Under the pieces are notes generated by a model, which was not told the origin of the DNA, did no database searches, and saw nothing but the letters and a program-made list of their open reading frames with translations. Shown piece after piece: positions 15,485 to 27,381 of a DNA stretch of 64,000 nucleotides. This DNA comes from Kiloniellales bacterium (GTDB taxonomy: Bacteria > Pseudomonadota > Alphaproteobacteria > Kiloniellales > JAKSDN01). How positions within the stretch are numbered: position 1 is the stretch's first letter; every line of letters starts with the position of its first letter. The stretch spans positions 1 through 64,000 of the forward strand of contig JASJEC010000051.1 of the NCBI GenBank assembly GCA_030064845.1, read 5' to 3'. The position numbers and the translations under genes were made by a program.

Positions 15485-17548
15485 ATGGCCGCACCCGACG
15501 ATACCGCCGCCCGCGGGCCCTATCAGGGCGACGAGGCGCTGGGACGCCTCCTGACGGAGGCGGGGAGCCGCTACGACCCCGAAGCGGTCCGGAGCCTGGT
15601 GGCGGGGGTGCTGGCCGCGCCAGAGGACCGCGACCCCGACGCCTGGGTCGATCTGGTGGCGCCGGATCCGGGCGATCCGCTGCGGAACCAGCTCGTGGCG
15701 CTCAAGGCGCAGATGGGCGCGTCGCGCCCGGAAACGGCGCTGCCCGATGCGGGGGCGCGCCTGGCGGCCCTGCGCGCCGAGCTGAAGCGTCGCGGGCTGG
15801 CCGGCTTCGCCGTGCCCCACGCCGACGAGCACCAGGGCGAGAACCTGCCCGGCCGGGCCCAGCGCCTGACCTGGCTCACCGGCTTCAACGGCTCGGCCGG
15901 CATCGCGCTGGTGCTGGGCGACAAGGCGGCGATCTTCGTCGACGGGCGCTACACTCTGCAGGTGCGGGACCAGGTGGACACGGCGCTTTTTGCGCCGCAA
16001 CATGTCACCGAAGAGCCGCCGGCCGCCTGGATCGAAGCCAATCTGCCGAAAGATGGAAAGCTCGGCTACGATCCCTGGTTGCATACGCGGAAGCAGGTCG
16101 AGACGCTGGGCAAGGCCGCCGAGAAGGCCGGCGGCGCCCTGGTCGCCGTGGCCGACAACCCGATCGACGCGCTCTGGACCGACCAGCCGCCGCCGCCGGT
16201 GGCGCCGGTCGTGGCCCACGACGCGGCGTTTGCCGGCCGGAGCTCGGCCGAGAAGCGCCAGGAGTTGGCGGAAAGCCTGAAAAAGCAGGGCCTTGCGGCG
16301 GCCGTGCTGACCCTGCCGGACTCCATCGCCTGGCTGCTCAACGTGCGCGGCGGCGACGTCGCCTCGACGCCCCTGCCGCTATCCTTCGCGATCCTGGCCG
16401 AGGACGGCACGCTCAAGTGGTTCATCGACCCGCGCAAGCCCGCCCCGGGTCTCGAGCGGCACCTCGGCAACGGCGTCGAGATCCTGCCGCCGGCCGAGCT
16501 TGGGCCGGCACTGGACCGCGCCGGGGCGGCGGGCCGGCCGGTGCTGGCCGATGCCGGCTCGGCGCCGGCCTGGATCCTCCAGCGCCTGGAGTCCGCGGGC
16601 GCCGCCGTGACCGAGGGCGCGGACCCCTGCCAGCTGCCCAAGGCGCGCAAGAACGAGAGCGAGCTGGCTGGGACCCGGGCGGCGCACCGCCGGGACGGGG
16701 CGGCGCTGACCCGCTTCCTCGCCTGGCTCGACGGCGAGGCCCGGCCCCGCGCCGAGGCCGGCGAGCCGGTCGGCGAGCTCGAGGCCTCGGCCCGGCTCGC
16801 GGCCTTTCGGCAGGGGGACCAGGGCTACCGCGGCCCGTCCTTCGACACCATTTCCGGCGCCGGCGCCAACGGCGCCATCGTGCACTACCGGGCCAGCGCC
16901 GAGACCGAGCGGCGCCTGGAGGCGGGCTCGCTCTTTCTGGTCGATTCCGGCGGCCAGTACCGCGACGGCACCACCGACGTGACCCGGACCGTGGCGATCG
17001 GGGCGCCGAGCGCGGAGATGCGCGACCGCTTCAGCCGCGTGCTCAAGGGCCACATCGCCCTGGCCACGGTGCGCTTCCCCAAGGGCACGACGGGCAGCCA
17101 GCTCGACCCCTTGGCCCGCGCCGCGCTGTGGCGCGCCGGGCTCGACTACGACCACGGCACGGGCCACGGCGTCGGCAGCTATCTGGGCGTTCACGAGGGG
17201 CCGCAGCGGATCTCCAAGGTGGCCAACGGCGTCGCGCTGGAGCCGGGCATGATCGTCTCCAACGAGCCCGGCTACTACAAGACCGGCGCCTACGGCATCC
17301 GGATCGAGAACCTTGTCGTGGTGGTCGAGAGCGAACCCGAGGGCGGTTTCGAGGGCGAGCGGCCGCTCTACGCCTTCGAGACTCTGACGCTGGCCCCGAT
17401 CGACCGGGCGCTGATCGCGCCGGAGCTCCTCAGCGAGGAGGAGCGGGCCTGGCTCGACGCCTACCACGCCCGGGTCCGCGAGACCCTGACCCCGCTCCTC
17501 GACGAGGCCACGGCGGCCTGGCTGAAGGTTGTGACCCAGCCGATCTAG
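15485..17548 (+). CDS. pepP: Xaa-Pro aminopeptidase (aminopeptidase P family) with N-terminal extension
   Basis: A 687-residue cytoplasmic metallopeptidase that removes the N-terminal residue from X-Pro peptides. Two creatinase-like N-domains (LTGFNGSAGIALVLGDKAAI about residue 130; the second from about 245) precede the M24 pita-bread domain. Metal ligands are visible: Asp in FLVDSGGQYRDGTTDVTRT, His in GTGHGVGSYLGVHEGP, Glu in SNEPGYYKTGAYGIRIEN, and Glu in YAFETLTLAP. The C-terminal M24-C domain ends WLDAYHARVRETLTPLL. It is about 85 residues longer at the N-terminus than the usual roughly 600-residue proteins. The stop codon TAG (17546-17548) coincides with the end of repeat copy 2. Confidence 0.9.
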   Translation: MAAPDDTAARGPYQGDEALGRLLTEAGSRYDPEAVRSLVAGVLAAPEDRDPDAWVDLVAPDPGDPLRNQLVALKAQMGASRPETALPDAGARLAALRAELKRRGLAGFAVPHADEHQGENLPGRAQRLTWLTGFNGSAGIALVLGDKAAIFVDGRYTLQVRDQVDTALFAPQHVTEEPPAAWIEANLPKDGKLGYDPWLHTRKQVETLGKAAEKAGGALVAVADNPIDALWTDQPPPPVAPVVAHDAAFAGRSSAEKRQELAESLKKQGLAAAVLTLPDSIAWLLNVRGGDVASTPLPLSFAILAEDGTLKWFIDPRKPAPGLERHLGNGVEILPPAELGPALDRAGAAGRPVLADAGSAPAWILQRLESAGAAVTEGADPCQLPKARKNESELAGTRAAHRRDGAALTRFLAWLDGEARPRAEAGEPVGELEASARLAAFRQGDQGYRGPSFDTISGAGANGAIVHYRASAETERRLEAGSLFLVDSGGQYRDGTTDVTRTVAIGAPSAEMRDRFSRVLKGHIALATVRFPKGTTGSQLDPLARAALWRAGLDYDHGTGHGVGSYLGVHEGPQRISKVANGVALEPGMIVSNEPGYYKTGAYGIRIENLVVVVESEPEGGFEGERPLYAFETLTLAPIDRALIAPELLSEEERAWLDAYHARVRETLTPLLDEATAAWLKVVTQPI

Positions 17549-17685
17549 GCGGATCATGTTTTGACGGAGACGTTTCGCGGTTCCGGCAAAGACATGGGAA
17601 ACCGCTCTATATCAACTCGTTAGAGCAGATTCACCGGGTTTGTCGGATCGCCTCTGGCGATTCCGTCAAACCCGGATCTGCTCCA
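17546..17685. repeat. Dispersed two-hairpin repeat, copy 2 (module B then module A)
   Basis: A 140-bp element in the opposite orientation to copies 1 and 3: module B (17546-17609), an 11-base linker TATCAACTCGT, and module A (17621-17685). The linker is nearly the reverse complement of that in copy 3 (ACAAGTTGATA). The first three bases, TAG, are the stop codon of pepP. The outer arm TAGGCGGATCATG has lost one base relative to TAGAGCGGATCATG. Confidence 0.85.
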
Positions 17686-17763
17686 GGCGGGCGGGGGATG
17701 CCGACAGCAGAACGCGACAGGAGGCACACCCCGCCGGACGGTGCCGGGGTCGCCGGCGGCCGC

Positions 17764-17928
17764 TACAGTTAATTTCGGTTAAGGTAAATTTACTACGCGA
17801 ACCTTTTAGGTATAATTCGCAGAAAAATATTAGTGTATTGACGATAGCTTCCGGACCACGACGCGAGAGACCCGGCGACAGCAGCCGGGCGGACCAGAAG
17901 CCGGTGGCACGGCGATGGACGGGGAACC
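17764..17928 (+). promoter_or_regulatory. AT-rich upstream region of the 78-aa ORF
   Basis: An AT-rich segment (about 17770-17850, containing GTTAATTTCGGTTAAGG and GAAAAATATTAG) separates repeat copy 2 from the small ORF at 17929. TTGACG occurs at 17838-17843 but no well-placed -10 follows it. Likely promoter region, not resolved further. Confidence 0.35.
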
Positions 17929-18165
17929 ATGCGACGACCGAGTTCCAAGAAACTGGCGAAGTTGGACCGGCTGGGCGGCGCGGGCCCCCTGGAGACGGAG
18001 CTTCGTCTGGGTGAATCGATCGGCTGGACGATCCGGCTCACCCGGGGACGGGTCGTCGACGTCACCCGCAAGCACGTCGTGCTCTCCGAGGACTCCCTTG
18101 GCGTCCTCGCGTTCGACGACGGCGAGGCGCTGTCGATCGAAGGCGTCCGGCGCGTCGGCTGGTAG
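17929..18165 (+). CDS. Hypothetical 78-residue protein
   Basis: A 78-residue soluble, basic protein I do not recognise. After a Lys/Arg-rich start (MRRPSSKKLAKLDRL) the sequence alternates short strands and turns (SIGWTIRLTRGRVVDVTRKHVV, LGVLAFDDGEALSI, RRVGW), which suggests a small SH3-like or beta-barrel domain. GGGGA lies five bases before the ATG. It is free-standing between two repeats. Frames on the other strand over the same DNA lack a ribosome binding site and continue into the palindromic repeat, so this is the better candidate. Confidence 0.5.
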   Translation: MRRPSSKKLAKLDRLGGAGPLETELRLGESIGWTIRLTRGRVVDVTRKHVVLSEDSLGVLAFDDGEALSIEGVRRVGW

Positions 18166-18221
18166 CTAATAGCCTCTCCGTTTCGAGTCAGCCGAAAACC
18201 TTCGGAGTTCTTGATCCCGGT

Positions 18222-18298
18222 CATCCTTCGACATGCTCAGGATGAGGGTGAGTGCTTGAAGCACCTCGCCCTCACCCTGAGCTCATCGAAGCGTGATG
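18222..18298. repeat. Palindromic intergenic repeat of the CCTTCGA...GCTCAGGATGAGG type
   Basis: An imperfect inverted repeat of about 36-bp arms: CATCCTTCGACATGCTCAGG on the left matches the complement of the right arm, which reads CCTGAGCTCATCGAAG and ends GTGATG. From memory, repeats containing CTTCGA and GCTCAGG are scattered in many alphaproteobacterial genomes. It lies just downstream of the threonine dehydratase-like gene and can form a long hairpin that might end its transcript. Confidence 0.65.
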
Positions 18299-18328
18299 GT
18301 CCCGACGAAGTGCTTCGTTGGCAGCCTT

Positions 18329-21390
<3,062 letters not shown>

Positions 21391-23058
21391 CTAGGCCGCC
21401 CCCATGAGCCGGTCGGCCGCGGCGCGGGCCTCCTCGGTGATCTCGGCGCCGGACAGCATGCGCGCGATCTCCTCGCGGCGCGCCTCGTCGGAGATCCGGC
21501 CGACCCTCGTCGCGACCTGGCCGGCGTCCGGCACCTTGCGCACGCACCAGTGATGGCGCGCCCTGGCGGCGACCTGGGGGCTATGGGTGACGACCAGGAT
21601 CTGGCGGTCCTCGGCCAGGCGCTGCAGGCGCTCGCCGACGGCGTCCGCGGTGGCGCCGCCGATGCCGCTGTCGACCTCGTCGAACACCAGGGTCTTGCCC
21701 TGGTCGACCCGCGCCAGCACGACCTTGAGGGCGAGCAGGAAGCGCGACAGCTCGCCGCCCGACGCGACGCGGTTGAGCGCCGCCGGCGGGTTGCCCGGGT
21801 TGGTCGAGGCCTCGAAGGTGACCCGGTCCAGGCCCTGCGCGCCCCAGTCCGTCTCGTCCAGGCGCTCGACCCTGGCAAGGAAGACCGCCTTCTCCAGCTT
21901 GAGCGGCGGCAGCTCGCCGTTGACCGCCGTTTGCAGAGATTCGGCGGCCTCGCGCCGCTTCTCGCCCAGCGTCTCGGCGCGCGCCAGATAGGTCGCGCGG
22001 GCGGCTTCGACGGCCGCGGTCAAGGCCTCGAGGCGCTCGGCGCTGTTGTCGATGCCGGCCAGGCGCTCGGCGAGGCGGGTTCGCAGCGCCAGCAGCTGGT
22101 CGACCTCGACGTCGTGCTTGCGGGCCATGTCCTTGAGCGCGAAGTAGCGCTCCTCGACCTCCTCGAGGCGCCTCGGATCGAGATCGAAGTCAGCCAGAAG
22201 CGACTGGATCCGGGCGACCGCCTCCTCGGTCTCGGCGGCGGCGCGCGCGAGCACGTCCAGAACGGGATCGAGGCTTTTGCCGGCCTTGTCGGCCACCCGC
22301 TCCAGCGCCGACTGGGCCGCGCCGAGGCCGCTCTGCGCGCCCTCGTCGCCGGCCAGCTCGGCGAGCGCGCCGTTGACCGCCTCGATCACCTTCTCGCCGT
22401 GCTGCAGGACGTGGCGCTGCTCGGCGAGCGCGGCGGCCTCGCCCGGCTCCGGCGCGAGCAGGTCGATCTCCTCCAGGGCATGGCGCAGAAAGGCCTCGTC
22501 GCTGCGAGCCCGGTCGAGCTCGGACTCCGCCTGGGCGCGCGCTGTGACCGCCTCGCGCCAGGCGCGCCAGGCCGCCGCCACCTCGCGCGCCAGGCCGCCG
22601 GCGCCGGCGTAGGAGTCGACAAGCTGGCGGTGGGTCGCCGAGTTGAGCAGGCCGCGCTGCTCGAATTGGCCCTGGATCTCGACCAGGCTGTCGCCGAAGG
22701 ACCGCAGCAGCCCGACGCTGACCGCCTGGTCGTTGATGAAGGCCCGGCTGCGGCCGTCCGCGCCGAGCACCCGGCGCAGCAGGACGCTGTCGTCGTCGCC
22801 GTGGAGCCCGTGGTCCGCCAGCAGGCCGGCAGCCGGATGGTCCCGGTCGAGGTCGAAGACCGCGGTCACGCTGGCCTGCCGCGCACCGTGCCGCACCAGG
22901 CGCGTGTCGGCGCGGCCGCCCAGGGCCAGCCCGAGGGAATCGAGGAGGATCGACTTGCCGGCCCCGGTCTCGCCGGTCAGGGCGCAAAGCCCGTCTTCGA
23001 AGATCAAGTCGAGATGGTCAATCAGGACAACGTCCCGGATCGCCAAGCTGACCAGCAT
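21391..23058 (-). CDS. recN: DNA repair protein RecN
   Basis: A 555-residue SMC-like ATPase of double-strand break repair. Walker A is LTGETGAGKSILLDSLGLALG near residue 30, the central third is coiled coil (about 160-360), and the C-terminal half has the ABC signature VASGGELSRFLLALK, Walker B KTLVFDEVDSGIGG and the H-loop VVTHSPQVAA. The length is typical of the family. It sits six bases downstream of bamD and four bases upstream of ligA, so the three form an operon. I found no LexA-type box directly upstream. Confidence 0.95.
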   Translation of the reverse strand: MLVSLAIRDVVLIDHLDLIFEDGLCALTGETGAGKSILLDSLGLALGGRADTRLVRHGARQASVTAVFDLDRDHPAAGLLADHGLHGDDDSVLLRRVLGADGRSRAFINDQAVSVGLLRSFGDSLVEIQGQFEQRGLLNSATHRQLVDSYAGAGGLAREVAAAWRAWREAVTARAQAESELDRARSDEAFLRHALEEIDLLAPEPGEAAALAEQRHVLQHGEKVIEAVNGALAELAGDEGAQSGLGAAQSALERVADKAGKSLDPVLDVLARAAAETEEAVARIQSLLADFDLDPRRLEEVEERYFALKDMARKHDVEVDQLLALRTRLAERLAGIDNSAERLEALTAAVEAARATYLARAETLGEKRREAAESLQTAVNGELPPLKLEKAVFLARVERLDETDWGAQGLDRVTFEASTNPGNPPAALNRVASGGELSRFLLALKVVLARVDQGKTLVFDEVDSGIGGATADAVGERLQRLAEDRQILVVTHSPQVAARARHHWCVRKVPDAGQVATRVGRISDEARREEIARMLSGAEITEEARAAADRLMGAA

Positions 23059-23064
23059 TAGACC

Positions 23065-23919
23065 TCACTGTTGCGGCTGACGCGCGCGGGCAACGGTCGA
23101 GTTCGGCTCGTCTTCGAGCTGGACCCCCAGGTCCTGGAGCAGGGCGTAGCTGTCGGCGTACCACTCGCTGCCGGGATAGTTGTGGCCGAGCACGGCGGCC
23201 GTCTTATAGGCCTCCTGCGTCAGGCCCAGCGCGAGGTGGCATTCGACCAGGCGATGCAGCGCCTCGGCGACGTGCGTCGTGGTCTCGTACCGCTCGACCA
23301 CGTTCCGGAAGCGGTTGATGGCGGCGAGGTAGTGCCCTCGGGACTGATAGAACCGCCCGATCGAGGTCTCCTTGCCGGCCATGTGGTCGCGCGCCAGATC
23401 GATCTTCAGCCGCGCGTCGCGGGCGTAGCGGCTCTCGGGAAAGCGGCGGGCCACTTCCTCCAGCGACTCGAGCGCCAGCCGGGTCATCTTCTGGTCGCGG
23501 TCGACCTGCGAGATCTGCTCGTAGTAGCTGATGGCCTTGAGATAGTAGGCGTAGGCGATGTCCCGGTTGCCCGGGTGCAGCTGGATGAAGCGATCCAGGG
23601 TGTTGACCGCGTCGTCGTAGGCGTTGTCCTGATAATAGGCGTAGGCCGACATGAGCTGGGCCTTGGACGCCCAGACCGAGTAGGGGTGCTGGCGGTCGAC
23701 CTCGTCGAACAGCCGCGCGGCTTCCTTGTAGTTGGCGCTCTCGAGCCGGTCCATGGCCCGGTTGTAGAGCTGCTCGACCGGCTGCTCGACGTACTGGGGC
23801 GCTTCGTCGCTGCCGCAGGCGGCCAGCGTCGCGACCAAGAGCGGCGGCAGGATCGCGCGCGACAGGAACCGCCGCAACGCGCGGGCCGCACGTTTACCTT
23901 TCGCTAACCAAGACGTCAT
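23065..23919 (-). CDS. bamD: Outer membrane assembly lipoprotein BamD
   Basis: A 284-residue lipoprotein component of the BAM complex, which inserts beta-barrel proteins into the outer membrane. The signal sequence ends in the lipobox LAACG, so it should be lipidated and sit on the inner face of the outer membrane. Five TPR-like repeats follow, starting QLYNRAMDRLESANYKEAARLFDEV and including the conserved PYSVWASKAQLMSAYAYYQ. The protein is about 40 residues longer than E. coli BamD, with a charged N-terminal stretch before the signal helix. Its own promoter is visible 37 bases upstream. Confidence 0.93.
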   Translation of the reverse strand: MTSWLAKGKRAARALRRFLSRAILPPLLVATLAACGSDEAPQYVEQPVEQLYNRAMDRLESANYKEAARLFDEVDRQHPYSVWASKAQLMSAYAYYQDNAYDDAVNTLDRFIQLHPGNRDIAYAYYLKAISYYEQISQVDRDQKMTRLALESLEEVARRFPESRYARDARLKIDLARDHMAGKETSIGRFYQSRGHYLAAINRFRNVVERYETTTHVAEALHRLVECHLALGLTQEAYKTAAVLGHNYPGSEWYADSYALLQDLGVQLEDEPNSTVARARQPQQ

Positions 23920-24235
23920 GGGCTCCAGCCGGGCTCCTCGAACGCAGCTGCCTTCATTATAGGGCCAAGACCCTTACCGCTCAACAAATGCGGCGGAAGC
24001 GGATCCGGTTCGAAGGAAACCGCGCCGGGCTTCGTTCAAACCGTCGCTCCGTTCCGAGTCACCTGGCCGGCGCCGGATTCGCGGTGCCGATCGACACCAT
24101 CCGGGCCGGCCAGTCTTTTTCTACCGAATCCTCCGGACGGCGCAAGGGGGTCGCGCGCCGCCGCCCCTGGGGCGAAGCGGTCACGCCGCCCGCCGAGCCT
24201 TCGACGTCCTCCTCTTGCCGTGCCGGACCGGCCGG
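23920..24235. other. 316-bp intergenic region between ftsZ and bamD; no lpxC
   Basis: In many alphaproteobacteria lpxC lies between ftsZ and bamD. Here there are only 316 bases. I translated the minus strand by eye and found no LpxC-like motif or other convincing ORF. The bamD promoter is at the 3' end of the region (23956-23984). Confidence 0.6.
23956..23984 (-). promoter_or_regulatory. Sigma70-type promoter of bamD-recN-ligA
   Basis: On the minus strand TTGAGC (23979-23984) and a perfect TATAAT (23956-23961) are separated by 17 bases. The -10 box is 36 bases from the bamD ATG, which fits a short leader. It is one of the best consensus promoters in the window. Confidence 0.7.
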
Positions 24236-25945
24236 TCAGTTGGCCTGCCGGCGCAGGAAGGCCGGAATATCCAGCAGCTCTTCCTCGGCATGACCCGACG
24301 CGACCGGCTTGGCCGCCTCCAGACTGGACACGCGCGGCTCGTTCAGGCTGGCTGCCCGGATTTCGGGGACGGGCGCGCTGTCTTCGGCGACGTCGAGCTC
24401 CTGCTTGGCCCGCGCGGCGCCGGCGACGCGGTCGAACAGCCGAACCTTGCGGCGCCTCGGCTCGTCCCGCGCCGGAGCCTGCCCGGCCCTCGGACTCAGC
24501 CTCGGCTCGCGGTCACCCTCGTCGCGCTCCGGGGCCGGCTCCCCGGCGAAGCCCGTGGCGCCCTGGCGATCGAGAGCGGGCGGGGTCATGAACTGGTCGT
24601 TGTCCCAGTCTCGATCCCGCTCGGCGCGCTTCGGCTCTTCGGCCTTCGCGGCGCCGCCGACCCGAAGTGCCGAGCGGAACAGCCCCGGCGCCCGGCGGGG
24701 CCTGGTCGCCAGCTCGTCTTCCTCTTCCTCCGGATGGCCGCGGTCGAACGCGGTGAGGGGCTCGATCTCGCCGAGCGAGTCCTCGTCGACCGCCAGGTTG
24801 CCGTCGCTCTCGGCGGTGGCGAAGTCGCGACGCCGCCCGCCGGACAGGGTCGCCCGGGTCCTGAGCGCGTGGGCGCTAGGATCGGAGGCCCCGAGATCGT
24901 CCAGCTCGTCGTCGTCCGCGACGGCGTCCGCCTCGCCGGATACCACGCTGAAGGCGGGGCGGGGCGCCACGGCTTCGCCGGTGTCGATGCCGGTGGCCAC
25001 GACGGACACGCGCATGCGGCCGTCGAGGTTGGGCACGAAGGTCGAGCCGAAGATGATGTTGGCGTCGGGGTCGACCTCGTCGCGGATCCGGTTGGCCGCC
25101 TCGTCGACCTCGAAAAGGGTCAGGTCGGCGCCGCCGGTGATGTTGATCAGCACGCCGCGGGCGCCCTTCATCGAAACGTCGTCGAGCAGCGGGTTTGAGA
25201 TCGCGGCCTCGGCGGCGTCGGTCGCCCGGTTCTCGCCCTCGGCCTCGCCGGTGCCCATCATGGCCTTGCCCATCTCGGTCATGACCGCCCGGATGTCGGC
25301 GAAATCGAGGTTGATCAGGCCCGGCATGACCATCAGGTCGGTGACGCCGCGGACGCCGGCGTCGAGCACGTCGTCGGCGATCTTGAAGGCGTCGGCGAAG
25401 GTGGTCTTCTCGTTCGCCACCCGGAACAGGTTCTGGTTGGGGATGACGATCAGGGTATCGACGAACTCCTGCAGCTCGTTGATGCCGCTCTCGGCCAGGC
25501 GCAGGCGGTGCACGCCCTCGAAGTGGAACGGCTTGGTGATCACGCCGACCGTGAGCAGGCCTGCCTCGCGCGCCGCCCGGGCGATCACCGGGGCCGCGCC
25601 GGTGCCCGTGCCACCGCCCATGCCGGCGGTCACGAAGACCATGTTGGACCCCTCGAGCTGGCCGAGGATGTCGTCCAGCGCTTCCTCGGCGGCGGCCCGG
25701 CCGATGTCCGGCCGCGAGCCGGCGCCGAGCCCCTGGGTGATGTTGCGGCCGAGCTGGATCGTCCGGTCACAGAGCGTCTGCGCCAGCGCCTGGGCGTCGG
25801 TGTTGGCGACCACGAAGTCGACCCCCTCGAGGTTCGACTGAATCATGTTGTTGACCGCATTTCCGCCGGCGCCGCCCACGCCGATCACGGTGATACGGGG
25901 CGAAAGCTGCTCCTTGGTCTTGGGCAGGTTCAGGTTCAAGGTCAT
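24236..25945 (-). CDS. ftsZ: Cell division protein FtsZ
   Basis: A 569-residue tubulin-like GTPase that forms the division ring. The N-terminal GTPase domain shows [15 protein letters not shown], the tubulin signature [14 protein letters not shown] and ANTDAQAL. The T7 catalytic loop is [11 protein letters not shown]. After residue about 320 there is a long acidic and Arg-rich linker, typical of alphaproteobacteria, and then the conserved C-terminal peptide [11 protein letters not shown] that binds FtsA. The ATG at 25945 has GGAGG six bases upstream. ftsA ends 106 bases before the start. Confidence 0.97.
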   Translation of the reverse strand: MTLNLNLPKTKEQLSPRITVIGVGGAGGNAVNNMIQSNLEGVDFVVANTDAQALAQTLCDRTIQLGRNITQGLGAGSRPDIGRAAAEEALDDILGQLEGSNMVFVTAGMGGGTGTGAAPVIARAAREAGLLTVGVITKPFHFEGVHRLRLAESGINELQEFVDTLIVIPNQNLFRVANEKTTFADAFKIADDVLDAGVRGVTDLMVMPGLINLDFADIRAVMTEMGKAMMGTGEAEGENRATDAAEAAISNPLLDDVSMKGARGVLINITGGADLTLFEVDEAANRIRDEVDPDANIIFGSTFVPNLDGRMRVSVVATGIDTGEAVAPRPAFSVVSGEADAVADDDELDDLGASDPSAHALRTRATLSGGRRRDFATAESDGNLAVDEDSLGEIEPLTAFDRGHPEEEEDELATRPRRAPGLFRSALRVGGAAKAEEPKRAERDRDWDNDQFMTPPALDRQGATGFAGEPAPERDEGDREPRLSPRAGQAPARDEPRRRKVRLFDRVAGAARAKQELDVAEDSAPVPEIRAASLNEPRVSSLEAAKPVASGHAEEELLDIPAFLRRQAN

Positions 25946-26051
25946 CGCAATCCTCCACTAGCCGGCATCTCGGCCGTCGTTGCCGGCCCCGCCGGCTCAG
26001 TACCCCGATCCGGTCGGGGCGTCCGCAAGTCGCTCGTCACAGCGTCGCTCA

Positions 26052-27338
26052 TCAAAAATTCTCCCTGACCCACTGGCCCAGGCGACCGATCATCCCGCCC
26101 GGTCGGGCCTCCTCCCGCGTTGCTTCGCGGGGCGTTATGAAATCGCTGGCCGTCGCGCAGGCGAGCAGGCCGGCGCAGGTCGAGTAGGCCGGCCCGCTGG
26201 TCGCCTCGGCCAGGCCCGCGGTGCGGCTCGGCCGGCCGATGCGGACCTGCTTGTCGAGGATCAGCGCGGCCAGATCGCGCAGCCCGGGCAGCTGGCAGGC
26301 GCCGCCGGTCAGGACCACGCGCCGGCCCGCGACCTTGTCGAATCCCGCCGCCTCCAGGTGAGAGCGGACCAGCTCGAAGGTCTCCTCGAGCCGCGGCTGG
26401 ATGATGCCGACCAGGATCGAGCGGGCCACCTGCTGGGTCTCGCATTCGTGGGCGTCCTCGCCGATCTGCGGCACGTCGATCATCTCGCGCTCGTCGGCGG
26501 CGACCGCCATGGCGTGGCCGTAGAGCGTCTTGAGCCGCTCGGCGTGGCTGACCGGAGTCGACAGGCCGCGGGCGATGTCGTTGGTCACATGGATGCCGCC
26601 GACCGGGATCTGGTCGGTGAAGATCACGTTGCCCTCGAAGAAGACCGCCATGGTGGTAGTGCCGCCGCCCATGTCGATCACGGTAACGCCGAGCTCGGTC
26701 TCGTCCTCGACCAGGCAGGCGAGGCCGGAGGCGTAGGGCGACACAATGAAGCCGGCGATGTCGAGGTGGCAGCGCTGGATGCAGGTCGCCAGGTTGCGCA
26801 CGGCGCCGGAGCGCGCCGTGATCAGGTGCAGCTTCACGCCGAGCGTCTGGCCGTACATGCCCCGGGGATCCCGGATGCCACGGCTGTCGTCGATCGAGTA
26901 GCCGACCGGGATCGAGTGGATCAGCAGGCGGCTGAGATCGGCGTCCCCGTTGCTCTCGCCGTTCTGGCCGGTGATCCGCTGGCCGTGGCGCAGGGCGCGG
27001 CTGAGGTCCGCGTCGCCCACCTCGTGGCCGGCGATCGAGACCTCGACGCCGATCGCGGTGGAAGCCGGGTGGCCGCCGGTCAGGCTGACCACGACCTGGC
27101 TGATGGTCTCTCCGGCCATCTGCTCGGCGGCGTGCACGGCGGAGAGGATCGCGCCCTGGCAGGCCTCCATGTCGACCATGTTGCCGTTGCGCAGGCCGCG
27201 GCTGGCCTGCTGGCCGATGCCGATCACGCGCGGCGCGCCCGTGCCGTCCGACTCGGCGATGAAGCAGCAGATCTTGCTGCTGCCGACGTCGAGGGCGGCG
27301 ATCAGCCCTTTGCGCATTCTGCCAAGCCCGCGTCTCAT
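26052..27338 (-). CDS. ftsA: Cell division protein FtsA
   Basis: A 428-residue actin-like protein that anchors FtsZ to the inner membrane. The phosphate-1 motif reads AALDVGSSKICCFIAE, phosphate-2 is VTVIDMGGGTTTMAVF, and the adenosine motif is VVLTGGACQLPGL. The C-terminus RLGQWVRENF is an amphipathic membrane-targeting helix preceded by a short Arg/Glu linker. The ATG at 27338 starts MRRGLGRMRKGL; the second ATG seven codons later is also possible. It lies between ftsQ and ftsZ as in the standard cluster. Confidence 0.96.
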   Translation of the reverse strand: MRRGLGRMRKGLIAALDVGSSKICCFIAESDGTGAPRVIGIGQQASRGLRNGNMVDMEACQGAILSAVHAAEQMAGETISQVVVSLTGGHPASTAIGVEVSIAGHEVGDADLSRALRHGQRITGQNGESNGDADLSRLLIHSIPVGYSIDDSRGIRDPRGMYGQTLGVKLHLITARSGAVRNLATCIQRCHLDIAGFIVSPYASGLACLVEDETELGVTVIDMGGGTTTMAVFFEGNVIFTDQIPVGGIHVTNDIARGLSTPVSHAERLKTLYGHAMAVAADEREMIDVPQIGEDAHECETQQVARSILVGIIQPRLEETFELVRSHLEAAGFDKVAGRRVVLTGGACQLPGLRDLAALILDKQVRIGRPSRTAGLAEATSGPAYSTCAGLLACATASDFITPREATREEARPGGMIGRLGQWVRENF

Positions 27339-27381
27339 GGTCTCGAGGCTTCCTTTCCGGGTGTCGTCCGTGTGGTCGGGG

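Noticed and set aside
24001-24030. A fourth copy of the two-hairpin repeat near GCGGATCCGGTTCG
   Set aside because: Only short stretches match and no inverted-repeat structure could be drawn.
23920-24235. A remnant of lpxC
   Set aside because: No LpxC-like motif was seen in the three minus-strand frames I scanned by eye.
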